Assembly (NCBI RefSeq): GCF_003991975.1
Contig: NZ_CP029822.1
Span: 620,001 to 684,000 of the forward strand
From: Entomomonas moraniae
Lineage (GTDB): Bacteria > Pseudomonadota > Gammaproteobacteria > Pseudomonadales > Pseudomonadaceae
Length of the DNA: 64,000 nt
Direction: 5' to 3'
Shown in pieces: positions 9,108 to 18,173 of this stretch (position 1 is its first letter; each line of letters opens with the position of its first letter). The notes beneath the pieces are model-generated. The model saw only the letters and a program-made list of their open reading frames with translations, was not told the origin of the DNA and searched no databases. A program made the translations under genes and the position numbers.

Positions 9108-9551
9108 ATGATAATAACAGTAGCCAATAAAAATGATTTACAAGAAATTTTGCAACTGCAATATTTAGCCTATCAAAGCGAAGCAAAGCTTTGTGGAAAT
9201 ATGAATATACCGCCGCTAACTCAAACATTGGAAGAAGTATTACAGGAATATGAAAAGGGCATTGTTTTAAAAGTAATGGATAATGGTGACATTATTGGAT
9301 CCGTAAGGGGGTATATCGAGGATGATACGTTGTATATAGGTAAGTTGATTGTTAAACCAGATAAACAAAATCAAGGAATTGGTACAAAACTATTGACTGA
9401 AATAGAAAATGTGCTACCCCATCAGCGGTGTGAGCTTTTTACCAGTTCAAAGAGTGATAGAAATATTAAACTATATCAGAAAATTGGTTATAACATATTT
9501 AAAGAAAAGAAAATATCAAACACTTTAAAACTTCTCTATTTAGAGAAGTAA
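9108..9551 (+). CDS. GNAT-family N-acetyltransferase
   Basis: 147 residues, a complete single GNAT domain. Such enzymes move an acetyl group from acetyl-CoA to an amine. The acetyl-CoA pyrophosphate loop is QNQGIGTKLL near residue 85, preceded by the beta-4 strand LYIGKLIVKP; a late N-I-K-L-Y-Q-K-I-G-Y segment is typical of the family. The substrate cannot be told from sequence. It stands alone, 57 bases before the convergent fau gene. Confidence 0.85.
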   Translation: MIITVANKNDLQEILQLQYLAYQSEAKLCGNMNIPPLTQTLEEVLQEYEKGIVLKVMDNGDIIGSVRGYIEDDTLYIGKLIVKPDKQNQGIGTKLLTEIENVLPHQRCELFTSSKSDRNIKLYQKIGYNIFKEKKISNTLKLLYLEK

Positions 9552-9608
9552 TATTTTGTAGGGCAAGTTATTAATAACGTAAAATAGTGTACCCAGTAGC
9601 AGTTTGTG

Positions 9609-10217
9609 CTAATGAAAGTACCACTGTTTATCTGTCACGACAGCCATTGCTTTAATATCCCAGCTATTTAAATGTAGCTTTTCAAGTTTTTGACACTCGT
9701 GTGCTAAACCTAATAAATAAGGTTTACGCCACGAGTTCATACGGTTTAGGTAGCTAAAGTAGCGATCGTAAAAGCCTCCCCCCATACCTATACGCCCACC
9801 TTCTTTATCAAAACCGACGAGAGGCATAAGGATTAGATCGAGTTTGAGTGGATGACTTAGCTTTGTTTTATCATAAACAGGTTGTTTGATTTTATACTGG
9901 TTAAATGTCCAGCGTGTGGATGGTTTAATACGTTGAAAAACCATGGCGTATTTAGGCCATTGCCTGAGAACGGGAAGATAAATATGTTTTTTATACTTTT
10001 TAGCGACTTTTAGCAATAAATGAGGATCTATTTCACCATCATTGGCGAGGTAGAGGCCGATATGTTTTGACTTTTTAAATAAAGGGCTTTTGATGAGTTG
10101 CTTACAAAGATTTTCAGCGGCAATCTGTTGTTGTAGATTAGTCAGTGACCGTCTACGAGAGCGTAATAGCTTTCTTAGTTCTTTGGGAGATGTTTCGGGG
10201 GTAATGACCATCGTCAT
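9609..10217 (-). CDS. fau: 5-formyltetrahydrofolate cyclo-ligase
   Basis: 202 residues. This enzyme (MTHFS, also called YgfA) uses ATP to turn 5-formyl-THF into 5,10-methenyl-THF and so recycles an inhibitory folate. The N-terminus has the basic RKLLRSRRRSL segment. The nucleotide and substrate motif MPLVGFDKEGGRIGMGGGFYDR is present (its core, GRIGMGGGFYDR, is the family hallmark). It lies directly downstream of the 6S RNA on the same strand, the conserved ssrS-fau arrangement, and probably shares its transcript. Confidence 0.93.
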   Translation of the reverse strand: MTMVITPETSPKELRKLLRSRRRSLTNLQQQIAAENLCKQLIKSPLFKKSKHIGLYLANDGEIDPHLLLKVAKKYKKHIYLPVLRQWPKYAMVFQRIKPSTRWTFNQYKIKQPVYDKTKLSHPLKLDLILMPLVGFDKEGGRIGMGGGFYDRYFSYLNRMNSWRKPYLLGLAHECQKLEKLHLNSWDIKAMAVVTDKQWYFH

Positions 10218-10229
10218 AATAGAAAATGA

Positions 10230-10405
10230 AGAGCTCCAAAGGTGCCGTTATTGGGTTAGCCCTTGAACCCAAAAGTTCAAGGTGGTGGTTACCGCAAACC
10301 TTTAGGCTTTCCGTAAAACGGACATGCACACCGGTTATTTGATAACCTCCGTATAAAAGATTATCGGCTCAGGGACATCTCCAATTGACGAACACCCGAG
10401 GAGTT
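10230..10405 (-). ncRNA. ssrS: 6S RNA
   Basis: The minus strand between zapA and fau shows the hallmarks of 6S RNA. These are CCTGAGCCGATA near the 5' side, GTGTGCATG(T) in the central bulge region, AAGCCT, and near the 3' side the hairpin CCTTGAAC / GTTCAAGG followed by GGGCTAAC. 6S RNA mimics an open promoter and holds sigma-70 RNA polymerase in stationary phase. The position between zapA and fau is the conserved one. The ends are approximate: the 5' end is set from the promoter at 10412-10439, the 3' end from the closing stem. Confidence 0.9.
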
Positions 10406-10411
10406 AAATTT

Positions 10412-10439
10412 ATTATACCTGAATTGCTTGCACTGTAAA
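10412..10439 (-). promoter_or_regulatory. Promoter of the 6S RNA
   Basis: Read on the minus strand: TTTACA (10439-10434), 16-base spacer, perfect TATAAT (10417-10412). The predicted start is near 10405, just before the 6S RNA body. Confidence 0.75.
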
Positions 10440-10502
10440 TGAAAATATAATTAACCATTAATATAATGTAAGACAAGATATTTGGCTGTTTTTGTAATAC
10501 TA

Positions 10503-10748
10503 TTATAATAGGCTTTGTTGGGTTTCAGTGGCCTTGTGTTTATATTCAAGTAACTCATAGGCAATATTGAGTGCGGCGGTTACGGCAATTCTTTCAACAC
10601 CAATCGCTTTTCCGCTTGTACGAATTTCTCGCATCACTTTGTTGAGGTAGTTAGCCGCTTCTTGTAGTTCAAGACGTTTATCTTCTGGACATGTAAGGTG
10701 ATATTCTTTATCTAAAATATTGATAGTCACTGTTTTTGCTTGTTTCAT
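10503..10748 (-). CDS. zapA: Cell division protein ZapA (short form)
   Basis: 81 residues from the ATG at 10748, chosen because it starts the conserved strand TVTINILDKEYHLTCP. ZapA binds FtsZ and cross-links protofilaments at the division ring. The globular head and the helix MREIRTSGKAIGVERIAVTAALNIAYELL are conserved (IRTSGKAIG is the hallmark). The protein ends about 25 residues earlier than the usual length, so most of the C-terminal dimerising coiled coil is missing; no frameshift is obvious. An upstream in-frame start at 10784 would only add unrelated residues. Confidence 0.9.
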   Translation of the reverse strand: MKQAKTVTINILDKEYHLTCPEDKRLELQEAANYLNKVMREIRTSGKAIGVERIAVTAALNIAYELLEYKHKATETQQSLL

Positions 10749-10917
10749 AATATTTCCATGTTTTCGTTTAGTCAAAACGCCCACATATTAATCAATGTAG
10801 TAAGGTATTATAATATAATGTTTAATAAAAGTTCATTATACAATTAAACATTCTGTTTGTTTGTCAAGATTGTTACTATAATAGTATAAATTTAGTTTTA
10901 AAAGGTTAGCGCCATTT

Positions 10918-11466
10918 ATGTCACAAGTATTATGTTCTGCCTATGCAGGTTTTGCAAAGTTATTAACAGATGCAGGGTATTTTATTACACCGGCTGAGTT
11001 GCAGGGGAATCTTTGGGGCGTTAAAGTGTCTGGTGGATCCTTTCAGGAAGCTGATATGGCAACTCTTTTAGGTGAAGGTGAGGAGAGTGAAGCTATTAAG
11101 CTTGCTATTTCAGGGTTGCAAGAAATGGTAAATAAAGAGTTTACCGATGGCAGTGTCACGGTGACATTATTATTACCAACAGATGATGAGTCTCTAGAAG
11201 ATCGTTTAAAGGCATTGATTAATTGGGCCGGCGGTTTTTTATCTGGCTTTGGAATGGTTAAGCAAGCTGCTGAGTTACCTAAAGAAGTATTAGAGATTTT
11301 AGCCGATTTAGACTCAATCACACAGTTGCAAACGGCTATTGTTCCAGAAGATGAAGCTCGTAGTGAGAATGATTACATGGAGTTGGTAGAGTTTTTAAAG
11401 CTAGTTCCTCTGCTAGTTGCGACCGAGTTAAAAATTCTCCCTGATGAAAAGCAGGTCATACACTAG
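10918..11466 (+). CDS. ygfB: UPF0149 family protein YgfB
   Basis: 182 residues. Members of this YecA/YgfB family are all-helical proteins; the P. aeruginosa homologue is linked to regulation of an antibiotic-resistance programme (ampDh3), but the biochemical role is not settled. Typical signatures here are AYAGFAKLL-like helix one, GFLSGFG around residue 107 and the acidic C-terminal half. It lies divergently from zapA and 12 bases before pepP, the usual ygfB-pepP-ubiH operon order. Confidence 0.9.
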   Translation: MSQVLCSAYAGFAKLLTDAGYFITPAELQGNLWGVKVSGGSFQEADMATLLGEGEESEAIKLAISGLQEMVNKEFTDGSVTVTLLLPTDDESLEDRLKALINWAGGFLSGFGMVKQAAELPKEVLEILADLDSITQLQTAIVPEDEARSENDYMELVEFLKLVPLLVATELKILPDEKQVIH

Positions 11467-11478
11467 TCCGAGAAAAAT

Positions 11479-12807
11479 ATGATTACAATAGCCCCTTGTG
11501 AGTATCAAAAACGCCGCGAATCTTTATTGGCTACTTTAACTGAAGATGATGTGGCAATTGTTAGTGCTGCATCTATTGTAGAGCGTAATGAGGGGGTTGA
11601 GTATCCCTATCGCCAAGACAGTAATTTCCAGTATTTAACAGGCTTTCCCGAGCCAGAAGCTATGTTGGTGTTGATTCCAAACCGTGAGCAAGGCCAGGTT
11701 GTATTATTTTGTCGTGATAAAGACCCTGCCTTAGAGGTGTGGACAGGGATAAGAGCAGGGCAAGAAGGCGCCGTAACAAACTTCCATGTTGATCAGGCTT
11801 TTTCTATTAAACAGCTTGATGAAATTATGCCAAGCTTATTAGATGGGCGTAAAACAGTCTATTCTTTAATGGCAACTCAAAAAACGTTGCAACAACAAAT
11901 AAGTGATTGGGTTTCTACTGTTCGTAGTCGAGTAAGACAAGATGCTATTCCCCCTTTTACATTTAAAGCATTAGAACCTATTTTGCATGAGATGCGTTTG
12001 CATAAAAGTGAGTCTGAATTAGCCGTTATGCAATATGCGATGGATGTTTCAGCAAAAGCGCATATAAGTGCAATGAAAGCGTGTAAAGCAGGATTGTTTG
12101 AGTACAGTTTGGATGCTGCATTAGAATATGAGTTTCGTAAAGGTGGTGCGCGTTTAGTGGCCTATAATTCGATTATAGCCAGTGGTGCCAATGCTTGTAT
12201 TCTCCATTACCAAGAAAATAATGCACCGCTTGTGGCGGGTGATTTAGTAATGATTGATGCTGGGTGTGAAATAGACTGTTATGCGAGTGATATTAGTCGG
12301 ACTTTTCCTGTTTCTGGCAAATTTTCTCCCGCGCAAAAAGCTTTGTATGAAATCGTTTTAGCTGCTAATTTAGCAGCGATTGAGGCGGTTAAACCAGATA
12401 ATTTATACCAAGCCCCCCATGAAGTGGCTGTTAAAATTATTACTGAAGGGTTAGTGTCTTTAGGGATATTGCAAGGCGATATCAATGCATTAATTGAAGA
12501 AAAAGCCTATACTGATTTTTATATGCATGGTACAGGTCATTGGTTGGGGCTTGATGTGCACGACGTGGGCGCTTATCGGCTTAATAAACAAAGCCGACCC
12601 TTGGCGGTGGGCATGGTGTTAACCATTGAACCCGGTATTTATATTGCGGTAGATAATAACAATGTTGCAGAGCAATGGCGCGGTATAGGAATTCGTATTG
12701 AAGATAATGTGGTGGTGACAGAAGAGGGACATCGGGTGATGACCTCTAAAGTACCTAAAACGATTAAAGCAATAGAAGAATTGATGGTTTCCTCATTTGA
12801 AGCATGA
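11479..12807 (+). CDS. pepP: Xaa-Pro aminopeptidase
   Basis: 442 residues, as in E. coli. PepP removes an N-terminal residue that precedes proline and uses two manganese ions. The creatinase-like N-terminal domain contains the SNFQYLTGFPEPEA stretch. In the pita-bread domain the metal ligands are visible as MIDAGCEID, YASDISRTFP, the HGTGHWLGLDVHDVG stretch, TIEPGIYI and GIGIRIEDN. The gene sits between ygfB and ubiH; its 3' end is separated from the chosen ubiH start by only 13 bases. Confidence 0.96.
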   Translation: MITIAPCEYQKRRESLLATLTEDDVAIVSAASIVERNEGVEYPYRQDSNFQYLTGFPEPEAMLVLIPNREQGQVVLFCRDKDPALEVWTGIRAGQEGAVTNFHVDQAFSIKQLDEIMPSLLDGRKTVYSLMATQKTLQQQISDWVSTVRSRVRQDAIPPFTFKALEPILHEMRLHKSESELAVMQYAMDVSAKAHISAMKACKAGLFEYSLDAALEYEFRKGGARLVAYNSIIASGANACILHYQENNAPLVAGDLVMIDAGCEIDCYASDISRTFPVSGKFSPAQKALYEIVLAANLAAIEAVKPDNLYQAPHEVAVKIITEGLVSLGILQGDINALIEEKAYTDFYMHGTGHWLGLDVHDVGAYRLNKQSRPLAVGMVLTIEPGIYIAVDNNNVAEQWRGIGIRIEDNVVVTEEGHRVMTSKVPKTIKAIEELMVSSFEA

Positions 12808-12820
12808 GTTGGAGATAAAG

Positions 12821-14008
12821 ATGCAACAAAATGATCTCGTCATTATCGGTGGTGGCTTGGTAGGTGCGAGTTTGGCATTATGTTTACAGTCAGCTGCACG
12901 TGAAAAGGGGTGGCGAGTTAAATTGATTGAACCGCACTCTATTGAGAGTGGTTATCAGCCAAGCTATGATGCACGTTCTTCAGCCATTTCTTATGGCTCT
13001 AAATTAATATACGAGCAATTAGGTGTGTGGGATCTTTTAGCTACAAAAGCAGAGCCTATAACTTTTATTCAAGTGTCAGAGCGTGGCCATGGCGTTAAGA
13101 TAAATCTTGATGCTAAGCAGGAGGGGATGTCCTCTTTTGGTTATGTGATTGATAATGCATGGATTGGACATTGTTTAACGACAGCATTAGATACGCAGGT
13201 CATTGATTGCCTTTATAATACAGAGGTAAGTCAGTTAATCCCTCAGCCAGATGGTTACCGTATTATTTTGGGCAATGGTGAGGTCATGGAGTCAAAGCTA
13301 GTTGTGCTCGCAGATGGTGGTCGTTCACCACTTCGTGAGCAACTAGGTATTCATGTGGCTTCTACGCCTTATAATCAAACTGCAATTATTGCTAATATCA
13401 CGCCTGGGTGCCGTCATATGGGGCGAGCATTTGAGCGTTTTACTGATGAGGGTCCTATTGCGTTATTGCCATTGCCTAATAATGATTGTGCATTGGTTTG
13501 GACGCGTGAACATGAGGAAGCTGAGCGACTTTTAGCTTTGCCTGATGAAGCCTTTCTGAGTGAACTACAGCATTCCTTTGGTTCGCGTATGGGCGAGTTT
13601 AAACGGGTTGGTAAGCGTCATAGTTATCCTTTAATTTTGACAAAAGCTGAGGAACAAGTGAGGCCTCATCTTGTCTTATTAGGTAATTCAGCTCATGGTT
13701 TGCATCCTGTTGCAGGGCAAGGATATAATCTTTCATTACGTGATACATGGGCATTGGCGCAAACATTATTAACTTCAGATAAACCGCTTGGAGATTTTAA
13801 AACGTTGCTTAAATATCAAGAGCAAAGAGGATGTGATCAATTTTGTGTCGTTGGTTTTTCTGATCGAGTAACACGGCTATTTTCTAATAAACAGCCTATA
13901 TTAAAAGCAGGGCGTTTTTTAGGTTTAGGCTTAGGAGCTACCAATATTGTACCTCCTTTAAAACATTGGTTTATTTTACAAGCTATGGGGCTTGGAGTTC
14001 GTCAGTAG
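12821..14008 (+). CDS. ubiH: 2-octaprenyl-6-methoxyphenol hydroxylase (ubiquinone synthesis)
   Basis: About 395 residues. A flavoprotein monooxygenase that hydroxylates the ubiquinone ring using O2 and NAD(P)H. The FAD-binding motif VIIGGGLVGASLAL opens the protein, ARSSAIS and LVVLADGGRSPLR follow, and the GNSAHGLHPVAGQGYNL motif is in the C-terminal half. The ATG at 12821 is preceded by GGAG at 6 bases and starts exactly at the FAD strand; an upstream frame start at 12797 overlaps pepP. UbiI, often found nearby, does not follow here. Confidence 0.93.
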   Translation: MQQNDLVIIGGGLVGASLALCLQSAAREKGWRVKLIEPHSIESGYQPSYDARSSAISYGSKLIYEQLGVWDLLATKAEPITFIQVSERGHGVKINLDAKQEGMSSFGYVIDNAWIGHCLTTALDTQVIDCLYNTEVSQLIPQPDGYRIILGNGEVMESKLVVLADGGRSPLREQLGIHVASTPYNQTAIIANITPGCRHMGRAFERFTDEGPIALLPLPNNDCALVWTREHEEAERLLALPDEAFLSELQHSFGSRMGEFKRVGKRHSYPLILTKAEEQVRPHLVLLGNSAHGLHPVAGQGYNLSLRDTWALAQTLLTSDKPLGDFKTLLKYQEQRGCDQFCVVGFSDRVTRLFSNKQPILKAGRFLGLGLGATNIVPPLKHWFILQAMGLGVRQ

Positions 14009-14086
14009 TTTGATTGGGTATTTTATTTGATAGTGATGATAGTTATTGTTAGTTTTTTAAAACAAATTGATTGAAAGGAATTTATT

Positions 14087-14644
14087 ATGCGTTCATCTAA
14101 ATTTTTATTATCGATATTGGCCGCTGTTAGTACTTTATCTTTAGCTCAATCACCTGAGGCTAAAGATGCACCTAAGCCTACTGATTATAAGAAAAGTATT
14201 ATTGCAAAAGGTGTTTCAACAATTTCAGCTGCAGACAAGAGCCTTATTGCATCAAATATTTTATGTCAAAATTTACCTGTCGTGGGCAAGGATAAAGTAG
14301 CTGCGATGGAAACATATAGTGGTTATATTTTTAAAGTATCTGATCTATTTGCTAATAATGCTAAAGATATCGAAAGCCATGTGATCGGTATTAACCAAGA
14401 CAATCAAATGGCTTATACATTGGTAGAGCCTGTGTCTATTGTCGGGATAAACTTTGATGTGGTTAATATTAATCGATTAAAGGATGTTGATGGTAATTAT
14501 TATCAGTTTACCGCTATAAAACCTTTAGTTGATGAAGATGCTGGCAAAGTTAAAAATATTCCAGTTAATGATAATTTGACATTATCAACAAAAGACAAAC
14601 AGTTATCAATTATCTGTAATATTAGACTGACATTGAATAAGTAA
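14087..14644 (+). CDS. Exported protein of unknown function
   Basis: 185 residues, preceded by AAAGGAA. A short signal peptide (MRSSKF, hydrophobic core, predicted cut near LAQS) directs it to the periplasm. Two cysteines (ILCQN and IICNI) lie near the ends of the mature chain and could join by a disulfide. The rest is a mixed, polar chain rich in Val, Asn and Asp. I recognise no family. It is 78 bases after ubiH and converges with the lipoprotein gene at 14650. Confidence 0.65.
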   Translation: MRSSKFLLSILAAVSTLSLAQSPEAKDAPKPTDYKKSIIAKGVSTISAADKSLIASNILCQNLPVVGKDKVAAMETYSGYIFKVSDLFANNAKDIESHVIGINQDNQMAYTLVEPVSIVGINFDVVNINRLKDVDGNYYQFTAIKPLVDEDAGKVKNIPVNDNLTLSTKDKQLSIICNIRLTLNK

Positions 14645-14649
14645 TCGCG

Positions 14650-15081
14650 TTAATAGGGCATGCAGTTGCTATTCACTTGCGATGAGTCCAATACTTTGGT
14701 TTGGTTATTGTGAGTGAGTAGTAACTGGCTACGGTTTATTAAGGGGCGAGCCTCTAGGGTATAAATTTTATTGGGCTCAAAGTGGGCGTTAAGTGTAATA
14801 ATGCAGGTAATGTTACTGCTATTGTTTGAGAATAAACCTGTTGTCTCTGTTGCATCGTACTGAAAAATCAAGCTCAGGCGGTGTTCTCCTTCCGTTACCT
14901 CAAAATAACGGCCATCATTCACCCAGTTATAATCTAATTTATCAGCCATTAAACTTCTTCCCGGTTGAGCATACAGTTTAATAATGGCCGTGTTATCCGT
15001 TGGAGATGGAATAGGGGGAAGTGCACAAGACGATATAAGGCCCGTGAGTGCTAATATGAGAGAGTAATGTTTAGGTGTCAT
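14650..15081 (-). CDS. Putative lipoprotein of unknown function
   Basis: 143 residues from the ATG at 15081, chosen because it gives a compact lipoprotein signal with the lipobox I-S-S-C at residue 19 and has an AAGAAGA just upstream; a start at 15105 would add eight odd residues. The mature part has a beta-rich look (GRYFEVTEGEHRLSLIF and ITLNAHFEPNKIYTLEA), resembling small outer-membrane lipoproteins with a PEGA-like or beta-sandwich fold. It overlaps the upstream DUF3301 gene by 11 bases, so the two are coupled. Confidence 0.7.
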   Translation of the reverse strand: MTPKHYSLILALTGLISSCALPPIPSPTDNTAIIKLYAQPGRSLMADKLDYNWVNDGRYFEVTEGEHRLSLIFQYDATETTGLFSNNSSNITCIITLNAHFEPNKIYTLEARPLINRSQLLLTHNNQTKVLDSSQVNSNCMPY

Positions 15082-15490
15082 TCTTCTTGTTCTTTCTGTA
15101 GTCATCTAATGTCAATATGGTTGGATGAGGTCTATTTTCTACAATGTTTCCTTGTTGTTCCTCTGCTTGTTGTGGATTGAACGGATAGGGGGGAAGGTTA
15201 ATAGCCGCCACATAAAATCCATAAAGGGTGATAGTACCGACATAACGTTGCTCCCCTGTTACGGTAAACTCAAAGTTATAGAGTTTGGCAAGCCTTAACT
15301 TGCCATGAATGTCGCGTTGTAACTTTACTTGTTTAAGCGCAACATAACCATCTAATAATGAGATATTGAGTTTTTTGCAGTGTTGTTCAACTGCTTTTAA
15401 CGCAAAGTCTCTTTGTCCATGAATGCGCCACCACCAAGCTACACCTGTAACAATCACAAAGGTTAGTATTATTTCAGGCGTAGATAGCAT
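15071..15490 (-). CDS. DUF3301 membrane-anchored protein
   Basis: 139 residues. One N-terminal membrane segment (residues about 5-22) is followed by a conserved domain with QRDFALKAVEQHCKK, LLDGYVALKQVKL and the FEFTVTGEQRYVGTITLYG strand pattern. This is the DUF3301 family, common in Pseudomonadales and of unknown function. It lies between yqaA and the lipoprotein gene in a three-gene minus-strand cluster with gaps below 10 bases. Confidence 0.85.
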   Translation of the reverse strand: MLSTPEIILTFVIVTGVAWWWRIHGQRDFALKAVEQHCKKLNISLLDGYVALKQVKLQRDIHGKLRLAKLYNFEFTVTGEQRYVGTITLYGFYVAAINLPPYPFNPQQAEEQQGNIVENRPHPTILTLDDYRKNKKNDT

Positions 15491-15498
15491 AAAAGCTC

Positions 15499-16089
15499 CT
15501 ATTTAAAAACGTATTTGACTAAATAAAAACCAACACCAATCAGGATTATAAATGCAGTAAAGGCTAGTCCAAGTCGTTTTTCTACTATCTCTCTTGCTCT
15601 AGGGCCTAACCAATAGAGAATAGCGCAGGTGAGTAAAAATCGTGTTCCTCGAGCAAAGGTTCCCACAATGACAAACACAAAGAAGTTGAGTTGGGTAATG
15701 CCGCTTAAAATAGTGATTATTTTGTAGGGGATGGGAGTAAAACCTCCACCTAATAGCACCATTAACCAGCCTAGCTCATTAAATTTGTTTCGTGCTTCAT
15801 CAAAACTATGCTGCAAGCCATAAAGATTGATAATCCATTGGCCAATGGTATCCATTAATAAGTAACCAATAAGATAGCCAAGAATCCCACCTAATGAGGA
15901 GCTGATAGTACAAATGAGGCAGTAGCGCCATGTTTTTTTGCGATTGGCTAAAACCATCGGTGCTAAAATAACATCAGGAGGAATAGGGAAGAATGAACTT
16001 TCTGCAAAACTAATGCCTGCTAATGCCCATTCTGATTTTGGGTGTTCGGCAAGGCGCATTGTCCAATCATATAAACGGCGTAACATCAA
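15499..16089 (-). CDS. yqaA: YqaA/DedA-like (VTT-domain) membrane protein
   Basis: 196 residues with about five membrane segments. The VTT or SNARE-associated core is visible: E-S-S-F-F-P-I-P-P-D-V near residue 30 and GGGFTPIPYKIITILSG in the middle, the re-entrant-loop motifs of the DedA superfamily. Relatives help flip undecaprenyl phosphate or phospholipids and keep membrane energetics balanced; the exact role of the YqaA branch is not known. It is the first gene of the cluster with DUF3301 and the lipoprotein. Confidence 0.85.
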   Translation of the reverse strand: MMLRRLYDWTMRLAEHPKSEWALAGISFAESSFFPIPPDVILAPMVLANRKKTWRYCLICTISSSLGGILGYLIGYLLMDTIGQWIINLYGLQHSFDEARNKFNELGWLMVLLGGGFTPIPYKIITILSGITQLNFFVFVIVGTFARGTRFLLTCAILYWLGPRAREIVEKRLGLAFTAFIILIGVGFYLVKYVFK

Positions 16090-16175
16090 AAAGGTTATCC
16101 TAAAGCTAAAAGAGGCAATTCTACTAAATTTTATCCAGGGGAGTTAGTTTTATATTGTAAAGTTTATTACAAGAT

Positions 16176-16202
16176 AAAGGACTATCTGCTAGATAGTCCT
16201 TT
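16176..16202 (-). terminator. Rho-independent terminator after the YbaL-like gene
   Basis: A 12-bp perfect stem AAAGGACTATCT / AGATAGTCCTTT with a three-base loop, 13 bases beyond the stop of the antiporter gene at 16215. On the minus strand it is followed by TTATCTTGT, a weak T tract. Confidence 0.65.
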
Positions 16203-16214
16203 AGGGGAGGTTCA

Positions 16215-18005
16215 TTATGAGGTAGGTATAGATTGCAGTAAACGTGACTCCATTAAGCGTGCAATTTCATTTTCACCAATGATTACAAAGTTAGAACCAT
16301 GCTGTTCTAAATGTTCTTGTTCTGCTTCTGTTTGAGCGCGTGCCATAATGTCGAGAGAAGGGTTACAAGTTCTTGCATGTTCCACAATTTGGCCTGCTTC
16401 AAAACCATTAGGTACGGCAATTAATAACCATTTGGCTTCTTCAATATTTGCTCTTTTTAATAAGTCTATATTAGCAGCATTTCCCTCAACGACAGTGTAA
16501 CCTTGTTCTCTTGCTTTATCTACACGCACGTGAGCATCTTCGATAATCACTAAGGGAATTTGTTTCTCTTGTAAATATTTACTGGTGAGTATGCCGACAC
16601 GCCCATAGCCTACAATAATGGCATGGTTAGTTTCTGTAATCGGCTGAATATCATCGTCACTTTCTTGTTCTATCGCAATATTTTCTATAGGATCTGCTGA
16701 TTGAGAAGTGTTTTCTTCATTTGTAGCTGTCGCGGCAACTTCTTTTTTCTCAACAGATGCTTGGTAACGGTCAAGCAATAAAAATAGTACAGGGTTAATC
16801 AAAATGGATAAGATTGCACCCGCTAAGATTAGATTGTAGCCATTTTGAGGGAGTAACTCATATTTCATACCAAGCCCCGCCAAGATGAAAGAGAACTCAC
16901 CTATTTGAGCTAAGCTGACTGAAATGGTTAGTGCTGTATGAGTAGATTTGCGGAACGCTTTAACAATTAAGAATGCTGCTACAGATTTACCGATAACGAT
17001 AATCAGAAGTGTTGCTAAGACGAGCAAGGGATTTTCGAGTAGAACATGGGGATCAAATAACATCCCTACTGATACGAAAAAGAGTACAGCAAAAGCATCT
17101 CGGAATGGAAGAGAGTCCTCAGCTGCTTTATGGCTAAGTTCTGATTCATTGAGTACCATCCCTGCAAAGAATGCCCCTAACGCAAAGGAGACACCAAAGA
17201 GCTCTGCTGATCCAAACGCGATTCCCATGGCGATGGCTAACACAGATAAGGTAAACAGTTCTCGAGAGCCTAAGCCCGCAATACGTTCTAATATCCAAGG
17301 AATAACTTTACGGCCAACGATAATCATGAGTGCGATAAATGCAGTGACTTTGCCAAGCGTTATTCCTAATTGTGCGAGTATTCCCAATTGGGCGGGAGCT
17401 GTATCGGTTACTACAGTAATAGCTGCATCGGCAAGATCTTTTGAGTCAACAGCGGTTGTCGCAGCATCGCCTGCCGAACCACCTAATATGCCTGCAAGTG
17501 CGGGTAGCAATACAAGAGCCAATACCATAATAAGGTCTTCAACAATTAACCAACCAACGGCAATTTTTCCTCTTCGTGTATCGATGAGTTGTCTTGACTC
17601 TAGCGCTCTGAGCAATACAACAGTACTGGCACAGGATAAGGCTAGGCCGAAGACAATACTTGTTCCTAGACTCCAGCCAAGTAACCACGTAAGCCCCATT
17701 CCCATTATCGTGGCGAAAAAGATTTGGCCAATGGCACCAGGAATAGCTATATTTTTAACGGACATTAGGTCTTTAAAAGAAAAGTGTAACCCAACGCCAA
17801 ACATGAGCAAGATGACGCCAATTTCAGAAATTTCGTGTGAAAGGTGTTGGTCAGCAACAAAAAAAGGTGTGTAAGGGCCTACACAAATACCGGCTAATAA
17901 ATATCCTACAAGTGGCGATATCCTGAGGCGTAAGGCAATAGCGCCTAGAATAAGTGCTAATACAAACCCAACCGAGATGGTTGCTATGAGGGGTGTTTGT
18001 GTCAT
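16215..18005 (-). CDS. CPA2 cation:proton antiporter with RCK (TrkA-N) domain, YbaL/KefC-like
   Basis: 596 residues. The first 400 form about twelve membrane helices of the Na+/H+ exchanger fold (GYLLAGICVGP near residue 35, VGLHFSF and ALGAFFAGMVL). After an acidic linker a cytoplasmic NAD-binding TrkA-N domain begins with IVGYGRVG near residue 465. Such proteins export K+ or Na+ in exchange for protons and can be gated by nucleotides. The domain order fits YbaL or KefC/KefB; the lack of an adjacent kefF or kefG favours YbaL. An insertion with several Ala/Asp residues sits between helices near residue 190. Confidence 0.85.
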   Translation of the reverse strand: MTQTPLIATISVGFVLALILGAIALRLRISPLVGYLLAGICVGPYTPFFVADQHLSHEISEIGVILLMFGVGLHFSFKDLMSVKNIAIPGAIGQIFFATIMGMGLTWLLGWSLGTSIVFGLALSCASTVVLLRALESRQLIDTRRGKIAVGWLIVEDLIMVLALVLLPALAGILGGSAGDAATTAVDSKDLADAAITVVTDTAPAQLGILAQLGITLGKVTAFIALMIIVGRKVIPWILERIAGLGSRELFTLSVLAIAMGIAFGSAELFGVSFALGAFFAGMVLNESELSHKAAEDSLPFRDAFAVLFFVSVGMLFDPHVLLENPLLVLATLLIIVIGKSVAAFLIVKAFRKSTHTALTISVSLAQIGEFSFILAGLGMKYELLPQNGYNLILAGAILSILINPVLFLLLDRYQASVEKKEVAATATNEENTSQSADPIENIAIEQESDDDIQPITETNHAIIVGYGRVGILTSKYLQEKQIPLVIIEDAHVRVDKAREQGYTVVEGNAANIDLLKRANIEEAKWLLIAVPNGFEAGQIVEHARTCNPSLDIMARAQTEAEQEHLEQHGSNFVIIGENEIARLMESRLLQSIPTS

Positions 18006-18173
18006 AGATTCTCCCTTTTAGTGATTTATCTTTATTATATGATAATTTTAGCTATTAACGGGTGTAATTATAACTATATATGCTAATAAAAATAACCTAT
18101 TTTTTAATTAGAGTTAATAGCTAAATGCTATAAGTAATTACCATTTGTTTCTAATTCACCGTATCTTTCCAGT

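Noticed and set aside
16948-17874. A 308-codon plus-strand open frame
   Set aside because: It is fully antisense to the YbaL-like antiporter, whose membrane helices and RCK motif are clear; the antisense protein has no family features.
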